Assembly (NCBI GenBank): GCA_018066245.1
Contig: JAGHRT010000033.1
Span: 60,630-124,629 of the forward strand
DNA: 64,000 bases
Direction: 5' to 3'
Origin: Candidatus Equimonas faecalis
Lineage (GTDB): Bacteria > Bacteroidota > Bacteroidia > Bacteroidales > Bacteroidaceae
This document shows positions 56,092-64,000 of this stretch, in pieces. Numbering within the stretch: the first letter of the stretch is position 1; every line of letters begins with the position of its first letter. The notes beneath the pieces were generated by a model that saw nothing but the letters and a program-made list of their open reading frames with translations, was not told where the DNA came from and did not search any database. The position numbers were made by a program, and so were the translations under genes.

Positions 56092-57882
56092 ATGCTCAAA
56101 CAATTACTCTGCGCCCTGTGCGCCATTCTTCCCCTCACCGCCTTCGCACAGTCCGAAGAACTGTGGGGCTATTCCTACGACTCCGAATTTTCCGTGGCAG
56201 GCAGCGGCGGCGGAGACATGGACATCGCCATGTGGGTGCCCGGCGACGGAGAACTCAGCGGGGCCAGCATCACGGCCCTCAACCTGCCCTTCGCCTCCTC
56301 CGACATCACAAATCTCAGCATTTGGGCCGTGCCTGCCATCGAGTATGCCGCCGCCTCGCTCCCGCAGAAGGTGTACGAGCAACGGGTCAGCGGCACGATG
56401 AAAGGCAACGCCTACAACCGCGTGGAACTCAGCAAGCCCCTTGAGATTCCCGCCGAAGGATTCTTCATCGGCTATAGCTTCCACACCGACTACTACTACC
56501 CCATCTGCACCGCACCGGGCACGGCGAAGGACGGCCTTTGGCTCCGCGACGCCTTGTTCGGACGCTGGTACGACTATCCCGAACTCGGCGTGAGCGCCAT
56601 GCAGCTCTTCGTCACAGGAATGCAACTCGACACCCACAAAGTCGATGTACTGCAGGCACAGACCCGCAAATGCGAAAAAGGCAAGCAGACCAAAGCCACA
56701 ATCACGCTGGTCAGCAACAGCCAGAAGCCCGTGGAGTCCATCGGCTTCAATATAACAGTAGATGACCAAATACAGCCGGTTACGGCCATCCTTCCCCAAC
56801 CCATTCCCTCCGGCGTGAACCAAGTCGGCGAAGTAGCCGTCACCTTCACTGCCCCCCAGAAAGCCGGCACCTACGAAGGCAGAGCCAGCCTCACATCCAT
56901 CAATGGCGAGCCGTACTTCGGCGGCAGTGCCTGCTCCTTCTACTTGGATGTGCGCGATAAGATATACCAGCGCCTCACACTCATCGAAGAGTTCACCGGC
57001 ACGTGGTGCGGCAACTGTCCTCGCGGCTGGCTGTCGCTTGAACGCGTACGCGAAAAACAATCCGACCAAGCCCTCGTGGTGGGCATCCATCAGTACAACA
57101 CCACCGACCCCATGTATTGTCCCGACTATGCCGACTTGCCGTGGGACGGAGCCCCCAGTGCCATGATCGACCGCAAGGCCATCAACATCGACCCCTACTA
57201 TGGCGAAATCTCAGGAGGCTTCAGCAAAACCGTGGACAAGTACAGCGACATCGACCCCACCGCCACCATCAACGTGGCCGGCACTTGGGCCGACAATGTG
57301 CATGGCAGCGTGAACGCCACCGCCGAAGTCACATTCCTCGAAGACAGCCCGGGCAGCCGTATCGCCTTCGTCCTGACAGCCGACAGCATTACGGGCACAA
57401 GCAGCGCTTGGCGGCAGAACAACAGTTTCTATGACACCGACCCCATGGGTATGGGCGACCTCGCCATATTCTGCCGGGGCGGCGAACTGGGCGAGGGCTT
57501 CATCTTCCTGACCTACAACGACGTGCTCATAGGCTCCACTTGGCGGCAGCAAAGTAAGGACGTCATCGTCGATGGCGGTGCCGCACTCGCACCTACCGGC
57601 AAGGGCAACACCGCTACCGCCACGGGAGTCGTAACCATCAATGTCAGCAGTGCCATGCGTCAAGCCATGGACTTCAACAAAATATACCTTACCGCCATCG
57701 TACTCAACGCCGACGGCACCGTAGCCAACGCAGCGCGTTGCCGGGTGGGAAGCCCCGAAGGCCTGTCCAGCACGCCCGTGTGTACCGCTTCCCAGACCAC
57801 GACCTACGACCTCACCGGACGCTCCATCCAGAAGCAGGCCAAGGGCCTCTACATCCAGAACGGCAAAAAAATACTCCGCTAA
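56092..57882 (+). CDS. Secreted thioredoxin-like/Omp28-related protein (paralog 2)
   Basis: EEFTGTWCGNCPRGWLSLERV; C-terminus YDLTGRSIQKQAKGLYIQNGKKILR; internal start gives signal peptide MLKQLLCALCAILPLTAFAQ. Confidence 0.8.
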   Translation: MLKQLLCALCAILPLTAFAQSEELWGYSYDSEFSVAGSGGGDMDIAMWVPGDGELSGASITALNLPFASSDITNLSIWAVPAIEYAAASLPQKVYEQRVSGTMKGNAYNRVELSKPLEIPAEGFFIGYSFHTDYYYPICTAPGTAKDGLWLRDALFGRWYDYPELGVSAMQLFVTGMQLDTHKVDVLQAQTRKCEKGKQTKATITLVSNSQKPVESIGFNITVDDQIQPVTAILPQPIPSGVNQVGEVAVTFTAPQKAGTYEGRASLTSINGEPYFGGSACSFYLDVRDKIYQRLTLIEEFTGTWCGNCPRGWLSLERVREKQSDQALVVGIHQYNTTDPMYCPDYADLPWDGAPSAMIDRKAINIDPYYGEISGGFSKTVDKYSDIDPTATINVAGTWADNVHGSVNATAEVTFLEDSPGSRIAFVLTADSITGTSSAWRQNNSFYDTDPMGMGDLAIFCRGGELGEGFIFLTYNDVLIGSTWRQQSKDVIVDGGAALAPTGKGNTATATGVVTINVSSAMRQAMDFNKIYLTAIVLNADGTVANAARCRVGSPEGLSSTPVCTASQTTTYDLTGRSIQKQAKGLYIQNGKKILR

Positions 57883-57885
57883 ACC

Positions 57886-59763
57886 ATGAAACGCCTCCTT
57901 ATGCTAATCGTGGCTCTCGCCGCCGTGATAGCCACCGGTGCCCAGAGCCGTCGTGCCGCCACGCTCGACGGTACCGTGGAGTGGGGCTTCGCCACAGGCC
58001 AGACCAGCGAGTGGAAATACGTGAACGTGCGCTTCGCCGGACAATTCGGCGTGGCCATGAAAATCCCCTACGAAAAAGCGCTCAAAGGCGCTACGGTCAA
58101 TGCCATTAGCATACCCTTCATGTCCGACAACATCGCCGACCTGAAAATCTTTGCCGGCGCCACGATGAACGACGAGGGCGACGCCTTCTTCCCCACCGAT
58201 AGCCTGCTGGCCATCGCCTCATACAGCGGTGCCGTCCAGCCTAACGGCTACACCACCGTGTGCTTCGACAAGCCCGTGCCCATCCCCTCCGAAGGGCTCT
58301 TTGTGGGCTACCTCTTCAACGTAACCCGCCTCAAGACCGATGCCGACGCCCACGCCGTCATCGATATCGACCTTCCGTCCGCCGAGCACTCCCTCTGGCT
58401 CATGTCAGGCTCCTCCTGGAGCAACATGTCGTGGCAGGCCGCACCCACGGCCATGCTGGCCCACGTGGCCGGCGCTTCCCAGCCGGCAGTCAGCGTAGCC
58501 CTCAAAAGTGCCGCTGCCTCCACAGTGTCCGCAGGGGCTACGGCAGTGGTCAATGCCAGCGTGGTGAGCAACGGCGGGCAGCCCATCACTTCTGTCGAAT
58601 ATACCGTGGAAATCGACGGGAAGCAGCAGTCCTACACACAGACCCTCGACGAGCCTGTGCCGGCCGGCTTCAAGCGCCGAGCCACCCTGCCCCTGAGCTT
58701 CGTAGCCCCCGCCTCCGTCGGTTCCTACACCGCCACGCTCACACTCACCAAGTTCAACGGTCAGGCCTCCGATAAAGCCGTGGCACCCCGCGCTTTCTCA
58801 GGCACCACTCTCGGGCGCATCGTGCAGCGTCGCAGCGTGGTGGAGGAAAGCACCGGCACGGGTTGCATCTACTGCCCCCGAGGTTGGGTGGCCATGGAGT
58901 ACCTCAAGAAGAACGAGCCCGCCTTCATTGGCGTCAGCGTGCACAACTATAACGCCGACGACCCCATGGCGTGCCTGGACTACCCCGACATTTTCAAGGG
59001 GTCCCCCACCTGCGTCATCGACCGCAAGAATGAGTCGTGCGACGCCTACTACGGCACCTACGGCCCCAACGGCATCCGCACCGACTTCGCCACCATCAAC
59101 GCCGAGCCCGCCGATGTCGATTTGGCCCTTACCGCATCGCTTGGCGCCGACGGCAAGACGGTGGAAGCCGTGGCAGGAGTGGAATATCTCGGCCACGTGG
59201 AAAATCCCACCATCGCCTTTGTGCTCACCGCCGACAGCCTGCGGGGCACCACTTCCGCCTGGCGGCAGAAGAACACTTGGGGCAGCCAGTCCAAGGAGTC
59301 CATACTCCTGTCGGAAGTGTTCGGCGGCATGACCGAACTCGCCGAGTTCGGCATTGGCGGCATGTATGGTTCCAGCAGCGTGTTCATTACCTACAACGAC
59401 GTGTGTGTCGCCCACTCTTTTGCCTCCGGCACGGGTATTTCGAAGGCGCATATAGAGGGCGGGAAGGTAGGCGACAGGGTGGAGAGCCGCTACACACTCG
59501 CGCTGCCCACGCGCCCTGCCCTGCTGCAGGCCATCCGGCCCGACAAACTGTTTGCCGTGGCCTTCGTGATGGACGGCGCAGGCCGTGTGTGCAATGCCGC
59601 ACGGGTGCGTGTCAGCCTCCCCGAAGGCATCGGCACCGTGGTACGGCCTGCCGCCACCGCCGCTGCGACCGGTTACGACCTCACGGGCCGCACGCTCAGT
59701 CCCTCCGCCGCTGCCCACGGCTTGCGCATAGTCGGCGGCAAGAAAGTCCTGGGGGAAAATTAG
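57886..59763 (+). CDS. Secreted thioredoxin-like/Omp28-related protein (paralog 3)
   Basis: EESTGTGCIYCPRGWVAMEYLKKN; C-terminus YDLTGRTLSPSAAAHGLRIVGGKKVLGEN. Confidence 0.8.
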   Translation: MKRLLMLIVALAAVIATGAQSRRAATLDGTVEWGFATGQTSEWKYVNVRFAGQFGVAMKIPYEKALKGATVNAISIPFMSDNIADLKIFAGATMNDEGDAFFPTDSLLAIASYSGAVQPNGYTTVCFDKPVPIPSEGLFVGYLFNVTRLKTDADAHAVIDIDLPSAEHSLWLMSGSSWSNMSWQAAPTAMLAHVAGASQPAVSVALKSAAASTVSAGATAVVNASVVSNGGQPITSVEYTVEIDGKQQSYTQTLDEPVPAGFKRRATLPLSFVAPASVGSYTATLTLTKFNGQASDKAVAPRAFSGTTLGRIVQRRSVVEESTGTGCIYCPRGWVAMEYLKKNEPAFIGVSVHNYNADDPMACLDYPDIFKGSPTCVIDRKNESCDAYYGTYGPNGIRTDFATINAEPADVDLALTASLGADGKTVEAVAGVEYLGHVENPTIAFVLTADSLRGTTSAWRQKNTWGSQSKESILLSEVFGGMTELAEFGIGGMYGSSSVFITYNDVCVAHSFASGTGISKAHIEGGKVGDRVESRYTLALPTRPALLQAIRPDKLFAVAFVMDGAGRVCNAARVRVSLPEGIGTVVRPAATAAATGYDLTGRTLSPSAAAHGLRIVGGKKVLGEN

Positions 59764-59796
59764 CAAATTTGAAAATCAGCAAATGAGCAAATGAGG
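59762..59796. repeat. Short AGCAAATGAG-type repeats between paralogs 3 and 4
   Basis: TTAGCAAATTTGAAAATCAGCAAATGAGCAAATGAGG; resembles 4010..4150. Confidence 0.6.
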
Positions 59797-61773
59797 AGAA
59801 TGAATACTGACAGCCGGAGAATTTGTCTGGGAGCAGGCCGGGTGGCCCGTATGCCGAGCCTGACTGCCCTTGTGGCCGGCCTTGTCGCCCTGCTCTGCGG
59901 CACTCCGATGCACGCGGCCGACGACACGCAGCTCTGGGGCTACACCCCTGCCGACTTCTCTGCACTGCAAGCCCACGGCTTCAACCAGCAGAATGTGTTT
60001 GGCGCAGCGGTGCGCCTCACTGTCGATGACATGTTCGACGGCAGCCTTATCACCGGCATCGACGTACCCTTCAACACTGAAGAGGCGTGGGAGGTTACGG
60101 CTTTCGTGGCCTCTGCCGACGACATCGACACCCCCCTGACAAGCACCTTCTCCGACGACGGCACCGCCGTGGGCTACAACACCTACACCTTCTCCCAGCC
60201 CTACCGCCTCCAGAAGGGCAAGGACGTGTACGTGGGCTATACCTTCCGCATCATTTCCACAGCGACAAAGCAGGAGAAGGCACCGATTCTCACTGGCGGC
60301 GCAGCCATGCCGGGCGGCCTCATGGTATATAATAAAAAGGAGTGGACGGACTACTCCGCCGAAGGCTGGGGCAACAGCGGCCTTCAGGTACGTCTCCAAG
60401 GGCTTGTCCTGCCGAGCGATTACGCCGTCATGGGCAAGGCTTGCGACTTCTCGGGCGCCGTCAATTCCTCGGCCACCTGCCAGGTGTTCCTGCACGGCAA
60501 CAGCGCCAACGCCATCCACACGCTGGGCTACAGCGTCAGCCTGGGAGGCCGCACCACCCAAGGCACAGCCAGCGTCAGCGTGCCGGCAGGACTGGCTCAA
60601 CTGGCCACGGTCAGCCTCGCCGTACCCACCCCTGCCGAGGTGGGTACCTATCCCGTCACCGTAACCCTACAGACGGTGAACGGACAGCCCGTGCCGCCCA
60701 CCTCCGCCACCGCCACGGCCACACTCTACACCCGACTCGTGCCACGCTACACGGTGATGGAGGAACAGACCGGCACCGGTTGTATGCACTGCACCCGAGG
60801 ATGGGCCGGCATGGAGTATATGCGGGACCACTACGACCGCTTCATAGCCATCAGCACCCATCACTATAACGCCGAGGATGCCATGTATAACACGGGCTAT
60901 CCCTCCATCGGCCTGAGTTCGGCCCCCTCCTGCATAATCGACCGCAGGACCGAAGCCATCGACCCCCTGTTCGGCTCCAACTCCCAAAGGTATATCATCG
61001 GCGACTTTGAGGACTGCAACGCCCTGGTGTCCCCCGTGGAGGTACGCGTGGCCGGACAGTTGCAGCCCGACGGCCAAAGCGTGGAAGCCACGGCCAGCGT
61101 GGATTTCCTCTACCCCAGCCCGGGCTGTTCCGTGTTCTACGCCATCACGGCCGACGGCCTGACCTGCCCTCCCGATGCCGACGAAAGGACGCGGCGCATG
61201 TGGATGCAGGCCAACATATTCGCCCAGAGCGAAACGCGCGACCACTTCCGGGGCGACGGCTCCAACCCTCTCCGCAACTTCTACGCCGAGTTCGCCAAAG
61301 GAGGCCAGTACGGCAGCACCGAACTCTACGGCCTCGTGTTCAACGACGTAATGATAGGGTGCAGCACCCCTAAGGAGAGTGAAAACTACTCCGCCGAGAG
61401 TTCCCACAAGTCCGCCGACAGTTTTTCCTACTCCGCCGACAGTAAAAACCACTCCGCCGCCCTGCCCGCCGAAGGCAAGGCCGGCACCACCGCGCAGCAC
61501 GCCTGCACCGTCCCCGTCAGCTGCAGCCCCTACTGCCGAGCCGCCATCCAGTACGACCGGCTCAACATCGTGGCCCTCGTCATCGACCGGGAAGGACACG
61601 TGGCCAATGCAGCCCGCGCACGCGTAGAAGTGCCCGAAGGCATCGGCACGGTGCTCACGCCCTCGCAGCCATGCCCCCTCGCCGGTTCCTACGGCCTCGA
61701 CGGGCGCATCAGCCGGCCCGTCCCTGCCACCCGCACCCTGCACATCATCAACGGTAAGAAAATACTTAACTGA
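59791..61773 (+). CDS. Secreted thioredoxin-like/Omp28-related protein (paralog 4), interrupted in frame by modular array
   Basis: EEQTGTGCMHCTRGWAGMEYM; C-terminus YGLDGRISRPVPATRTLHIINGKKILN. Confidence 0.8.
   Translation: MRRMNTDSRRICLGAGRVARMPSLTALVAGLVALLCGTPMHAADDTQLWGYTPADFSALQAHGFNQQNVFGAAVRLTVDDMFDGSLITGIDVPFNTEEAWEVTAFVASADDIDTPLTSTFSDDGTAVGYNTYTFSQPYRLQKGKDVYVGYTFRIISTATKQEKAPILTGGAAMPGGLMVYNKKEWTDYSAEGWGNSGLQVRLQGLVLPSDYAVMGKACDFSGAVNSSATCQVFLHGNSANAIHTLGYSVSLGGRTTQGTASVSVPAGLAQLATVSLAVPTPAEVGTYPVTVTLQTVNGQPVPPTSATATATLYTRLVPRYTVMEEQTGTGCMHCTRGWAGMEYMRDHYDRFIAISTHHYNAEDAMYNTGYPSIGLSSAPSCIIDRRTEAIDPLFGSNSQRYIIGDFEDCNALVSPVEVRVAGQLQPDGQSVEATASVDFLYPSPGCSVFYAITADGLTCPPDADERTRRMWMQANIFAQSETRDHFRGDGSNPLRNFYAEFAKGGQYGSTELYGLVFNDVMIGCSTPKESENYSAESSHKSADSFSYSADSKNHSAALPAEGKAGTTAQHACTVPVSCSPYCRAAIQYDRLNIVALVIDREGHVANAARARVEVPEGIGTVLTPSQPCPLAGSYGLDGRISRPVPATRTLHIINGKKILN
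61369..61462 (+). repeat. In-frame modular 21-bp array inside paralog 4
   Basis: TAAGGAGAG at 61371; CGCCGA/CGCC at 61392, 61413, 61434, 61455 (21 bp each); peptide KESENYS AESSHKS ADSFSYS ADSKNHS; absent from paralog 5. Confidence 0.96.
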
Positions 61774-61780
61774 AAGCATC

Positions 61781-63631
61781 ATGAAGAAAACAATTCTACT
61801 CATCGCTGCCCTCCTGGGCAGCATCACGGCCCACGCAGCCGGCGACACGCAGCTCTGGGGCTATGTGCCCAACGACTTCACCGCACTGCAAGGCCACGGT
61901 TTCAGCACGCAAAACATGTTTGGCGCAGCCGTGCGCCTCACTGTCGATGACATGTTCGACGGCAGCCTTATCACCGGCATCGACGTACCCTTCAACACCG
62001 AAGAGGCGTGGGAGGTAACGGCTTTCGTAGCCTCCGCCGACGACATCGACACCCCCCTGACGAGCACCTTCTCCGACGACGGCACCGTCGTGGGCTACAA
62101 CACCTACACCTTCTCCCAGCCCTACTGCCTCCAGAAGGGCAAGGACGTGTACGTGGGCTATACCTTCCGCATCATTTCCACAGCGACGAAAGAGGAAAAA
62201 GCGCCCATCCTCACCGGCGGCGTAGCCAAAAAGGGCGGCCTCATGGTATATAATAAAAAGGAGTGGGCGGACTACTCCGCCGAAGGCTGGGGCAACAGCG
62301 GCCTTCAGGTACACATCCAGGGAGCCACCCTGCCGCCCGACAACGCCTCCATAGTAAATGTCTTCGACTTCGGCGGCGGCATCAACTCTTCCTCCACGCT
62401 TCAGGCCGTCGTGAGCGGCAACAGCGCCAACGCCATCCACACGCTGGGCTACAGCGTCAGCATGGGAGGCCAGACCACCCAAGGCACAGCCAACGTCAAT
62501 ATAGCCCCGGGCTTCAACAAGCAGGCCACCATCGACATCGCCGTACCCACCCCTGCCGAGGTAGGCACCTACCCTGCCACCGTAACCCTCCAGACGGTGA
62601 ACGGACAGCCCGTCGCCCCCACCTCCGCCACCGCCACCGCCACCATCTATATCCGACAGGTGCCACGCTACACCGTGATGGAAGAACACACCGGTACGGG
62701 TTGTCAGCACTGCACCCGAGGATGGGCCGGCATGGAGTATATGAAAACCCACTTCGACCGCTACATAGCCATCAGTAATCACCAGCACAATCAGGACGAT
62801 GCCATGTACAATCAGAACTATCCCCCCCTCGGCCTTTCCGCAGCCCCGTCCTGTCTGATCGACCGCAAGACCAAGTCCCTCGACCCCCTCTACGGTTCCG
62901 ACGAGGAGAAGTTCATCATCGCCGACTTTGAACGCTGGAACGCCGTCATGCCCGAAGTGGAAGTACACGCCGACGGCCGCCTGCAACCCGACGGCCAGAG
63001 CGTGGCAGCCGTCGTGGACGTCGATTTCCTCAATCACTGCCCCGATTGCACCGTGTTCTACGCCATCACCGCCGACGGCCTGACCTGTCCCGAGAACCCC
63101 GACGCCAAGACGCTGCACATGTGGGAACAGGCCAACGTATTCGCCAAGATGGAGACGCGCAACCACTACCGGGGCGACGGCTCCTGCGAAATACGCAACC
63201 TCTACGCCGAATTTGCCGAAGGCGGCAAGTACGGCAGCACAAAGCTCACCAACCTCGTGTTCAACGACGTGCTGATAGGCAGCAGCTACTCCACCGCCGG
63301 CGGCTCCGCCACCGACGCCCTGCCCGCCGAAGGCAAGGCCGGCACCACCGCCCGCACCGCCCGCACCGTACAAATCACCTGCAACGAATACGGACGCGCC
63401 GCCCTCCGGTACGACCAAATCTACCTCGTAGCCCTCGTCCTCGATGCCAAGGGACAGGTTGCCAATGCCGCACGCGTCAAAGTACAGATGCCCGAAGGCA
63501 TCGGAGCCGTGCTGGACACGTCCGCCGGCACACTCTCCACGACTCAATATGAACTTTCCGGTCGCCGCCTGACCGCTCCGCACGGCCAGGGCATCTATAT
63601 CCAGAACCGCAAGACCTATCTCGCCCACTAA
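61781..63631 (+). CDS. Secreted thioredoxin-like/Omp28-related protein (paralog 5)
   Basis: EEHTGTGCQHCTRGWAGMEYMKTH; C-terminus YELSGRRLTAPHGQGIYIQNRKTYLAH. Confidence 0.8.
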   Translation: MKKTILLIAALLGSITAHAAGDTQLWGYVPNDFTALQGHGFSTQNMFGAAVRLTVDDMFDGSLITGIDVPFNTEEAWEVTAFVASADDIDTPLTSTFSDDGTVVGYNTYTFSQPYCLQKGKDVYVGYTFRIISTATKEEKAPILTGGVAKKGGLMVYNKKEWADYSAEGWGNSGLQVHIQGATLPPDNASIVNVFDFGGGINSSSTLQAVVSGNSANAIHTLGYSVSMGGQTTQGTANVNIAPGFNKQATIDIAVPTPAEVGTYPATVTLQTVNGQPVAPTSATATATIYIRQVPRYTVMEEHTGTGCQHCTRGWAGMEYMKTHFDRYIAISNHQHNQDDAMYNQNYPPLGLSAAPSCLIDRKTKSLDPLYGSDEEKFIIADFERWNAVMPEVEVHADGRLQPDGQSVAAVVDVDFLNHCPDCTVFYAITADGLTCPENPDAKTLHMWEQANVFAKMETRNHYRGDGSCEIRNLYAEFAEGGKYGSTKLTNLVFNDVLIGSSYSTAGGSATDALPAEGKAGTTARTARTVQITCNEYGRAALRYDQIYLVALVLDAKGQVANAARVKVQMPEGIGAVLDTSAGTLSTTQYELSGRRLTAPHGQGIYIQNRKTYLAH

Positions 63632-63665
63632 ACCACACATTATTAATACCAAACTAATTCACAAC

Positions 63666-64000
63666 ATGAAAAAAGCACTCTTATTCGCAGCCGCTGCCCT
63701 GAGCCTCCTGACCGGCACGGCACAAGTGAACACCGACGGCCTCACTTCCGACAAGCCTAAAGACGGTGATCTTTTCTATGTAGTGTGCGACAACGGATAC
63801 TTCCTTACCTCGAAAGGCAACGAGGTGATGCCTTCCGCCATCGCACCCAAGTTTGCCGAGTGGAAGCTCATCAAAAAAGAAGACGGCTCCTGGGCTTTCC
63901 GTTCCGGAAGCGCCAACTACCTCGACTGGAACCAGGCCACAAGTATGCCCTACCTTACCACCAACAACAAGGGCTGGGACATCAAGGACAACGCCTTCCG
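63666..64000 (+). CDS. Secreted protein, truncated by window end
   Basis: ATG at 63666: MKKALLFAAAALSLLTGTAQVNTDGLTSDKPKDGDLFYVVCDNGYFLTSKG...; open to window edge. Confidence 0.7.
   Translation, partial: MKKALLFAAAALSLLTGTAQVNTDGLTSDKPKDGDLFYVVCDNGYFLTSKGNEVMPSAIAPKFAEWKLIKKEDGSWAFRSGSANYLDWNQATSMPYLTTNNKGWDIKDNAF

Noticed and set aside
5592-61462. Possible CRISPR arrays
   Set aside because: Units are contiguous with no unique spacers, arrays have few units, and no cas genes are present.
1-64000. tRNA, rRNA, transposase, integrase or prophage genes
   Set aside because: None recognised by eye; weak or divergent copies cannot be excluded without tRNAscan/profile searches.

Overview
This 64 kb window comes from a high-GC Bacteroidales chromosome, probably Prevotellaceae-like. 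That placement is inferred from TAnnTTTG promoters and the protein families present. Recognisable content: a division/cell-wall cluster (murG-murC-ftsQ-ftsA-ftsZ), gyrB, an OmpA-family gene, a flotillin/NfeD-like pair, a Ser/Thr kinase, a putative extracellular-nuclease locus (two NUC endonucleases, SIMPL, DUF6359-like and DUF5689-like lipoproteins, TonB-type barrel), Sir2, a LuxR-type regulator, a TauE/DUF1634 pair, an alpha-2-macroglobulin-like giant gene with a shorter partial paralog, sufC-sufD-sufS, rfbC-rfbB-rfbA, a Cu/Zn-type permease, and a long run of secreted thioredoxin/Omp28-like proteins, five of them tandem paralogs sharing a short C-terminal 'YDLxGR...GKKxL' motif. The most striking signal is a dispersed family of short modular arrays at about 18 sites. 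Units are contiguous, 21 or 22 bp long, with interchangeable heads (TATAGGANAG, CGCCGAYAG, TAAGGAGAG) and a tail core that occurs in both orientations (GTTTTTCC / GGAAAAAC). Many arrays fill an intergenic gap. Five lie inside three genes, where the units are almost all exactly 21 bp and are translated as 7-aa repeats; paralog comparison within the window suggests insertion into pre-existing coding sequence. No rRNA, tRNA, CRISPR-cas, transposase or phage genes were recognised.
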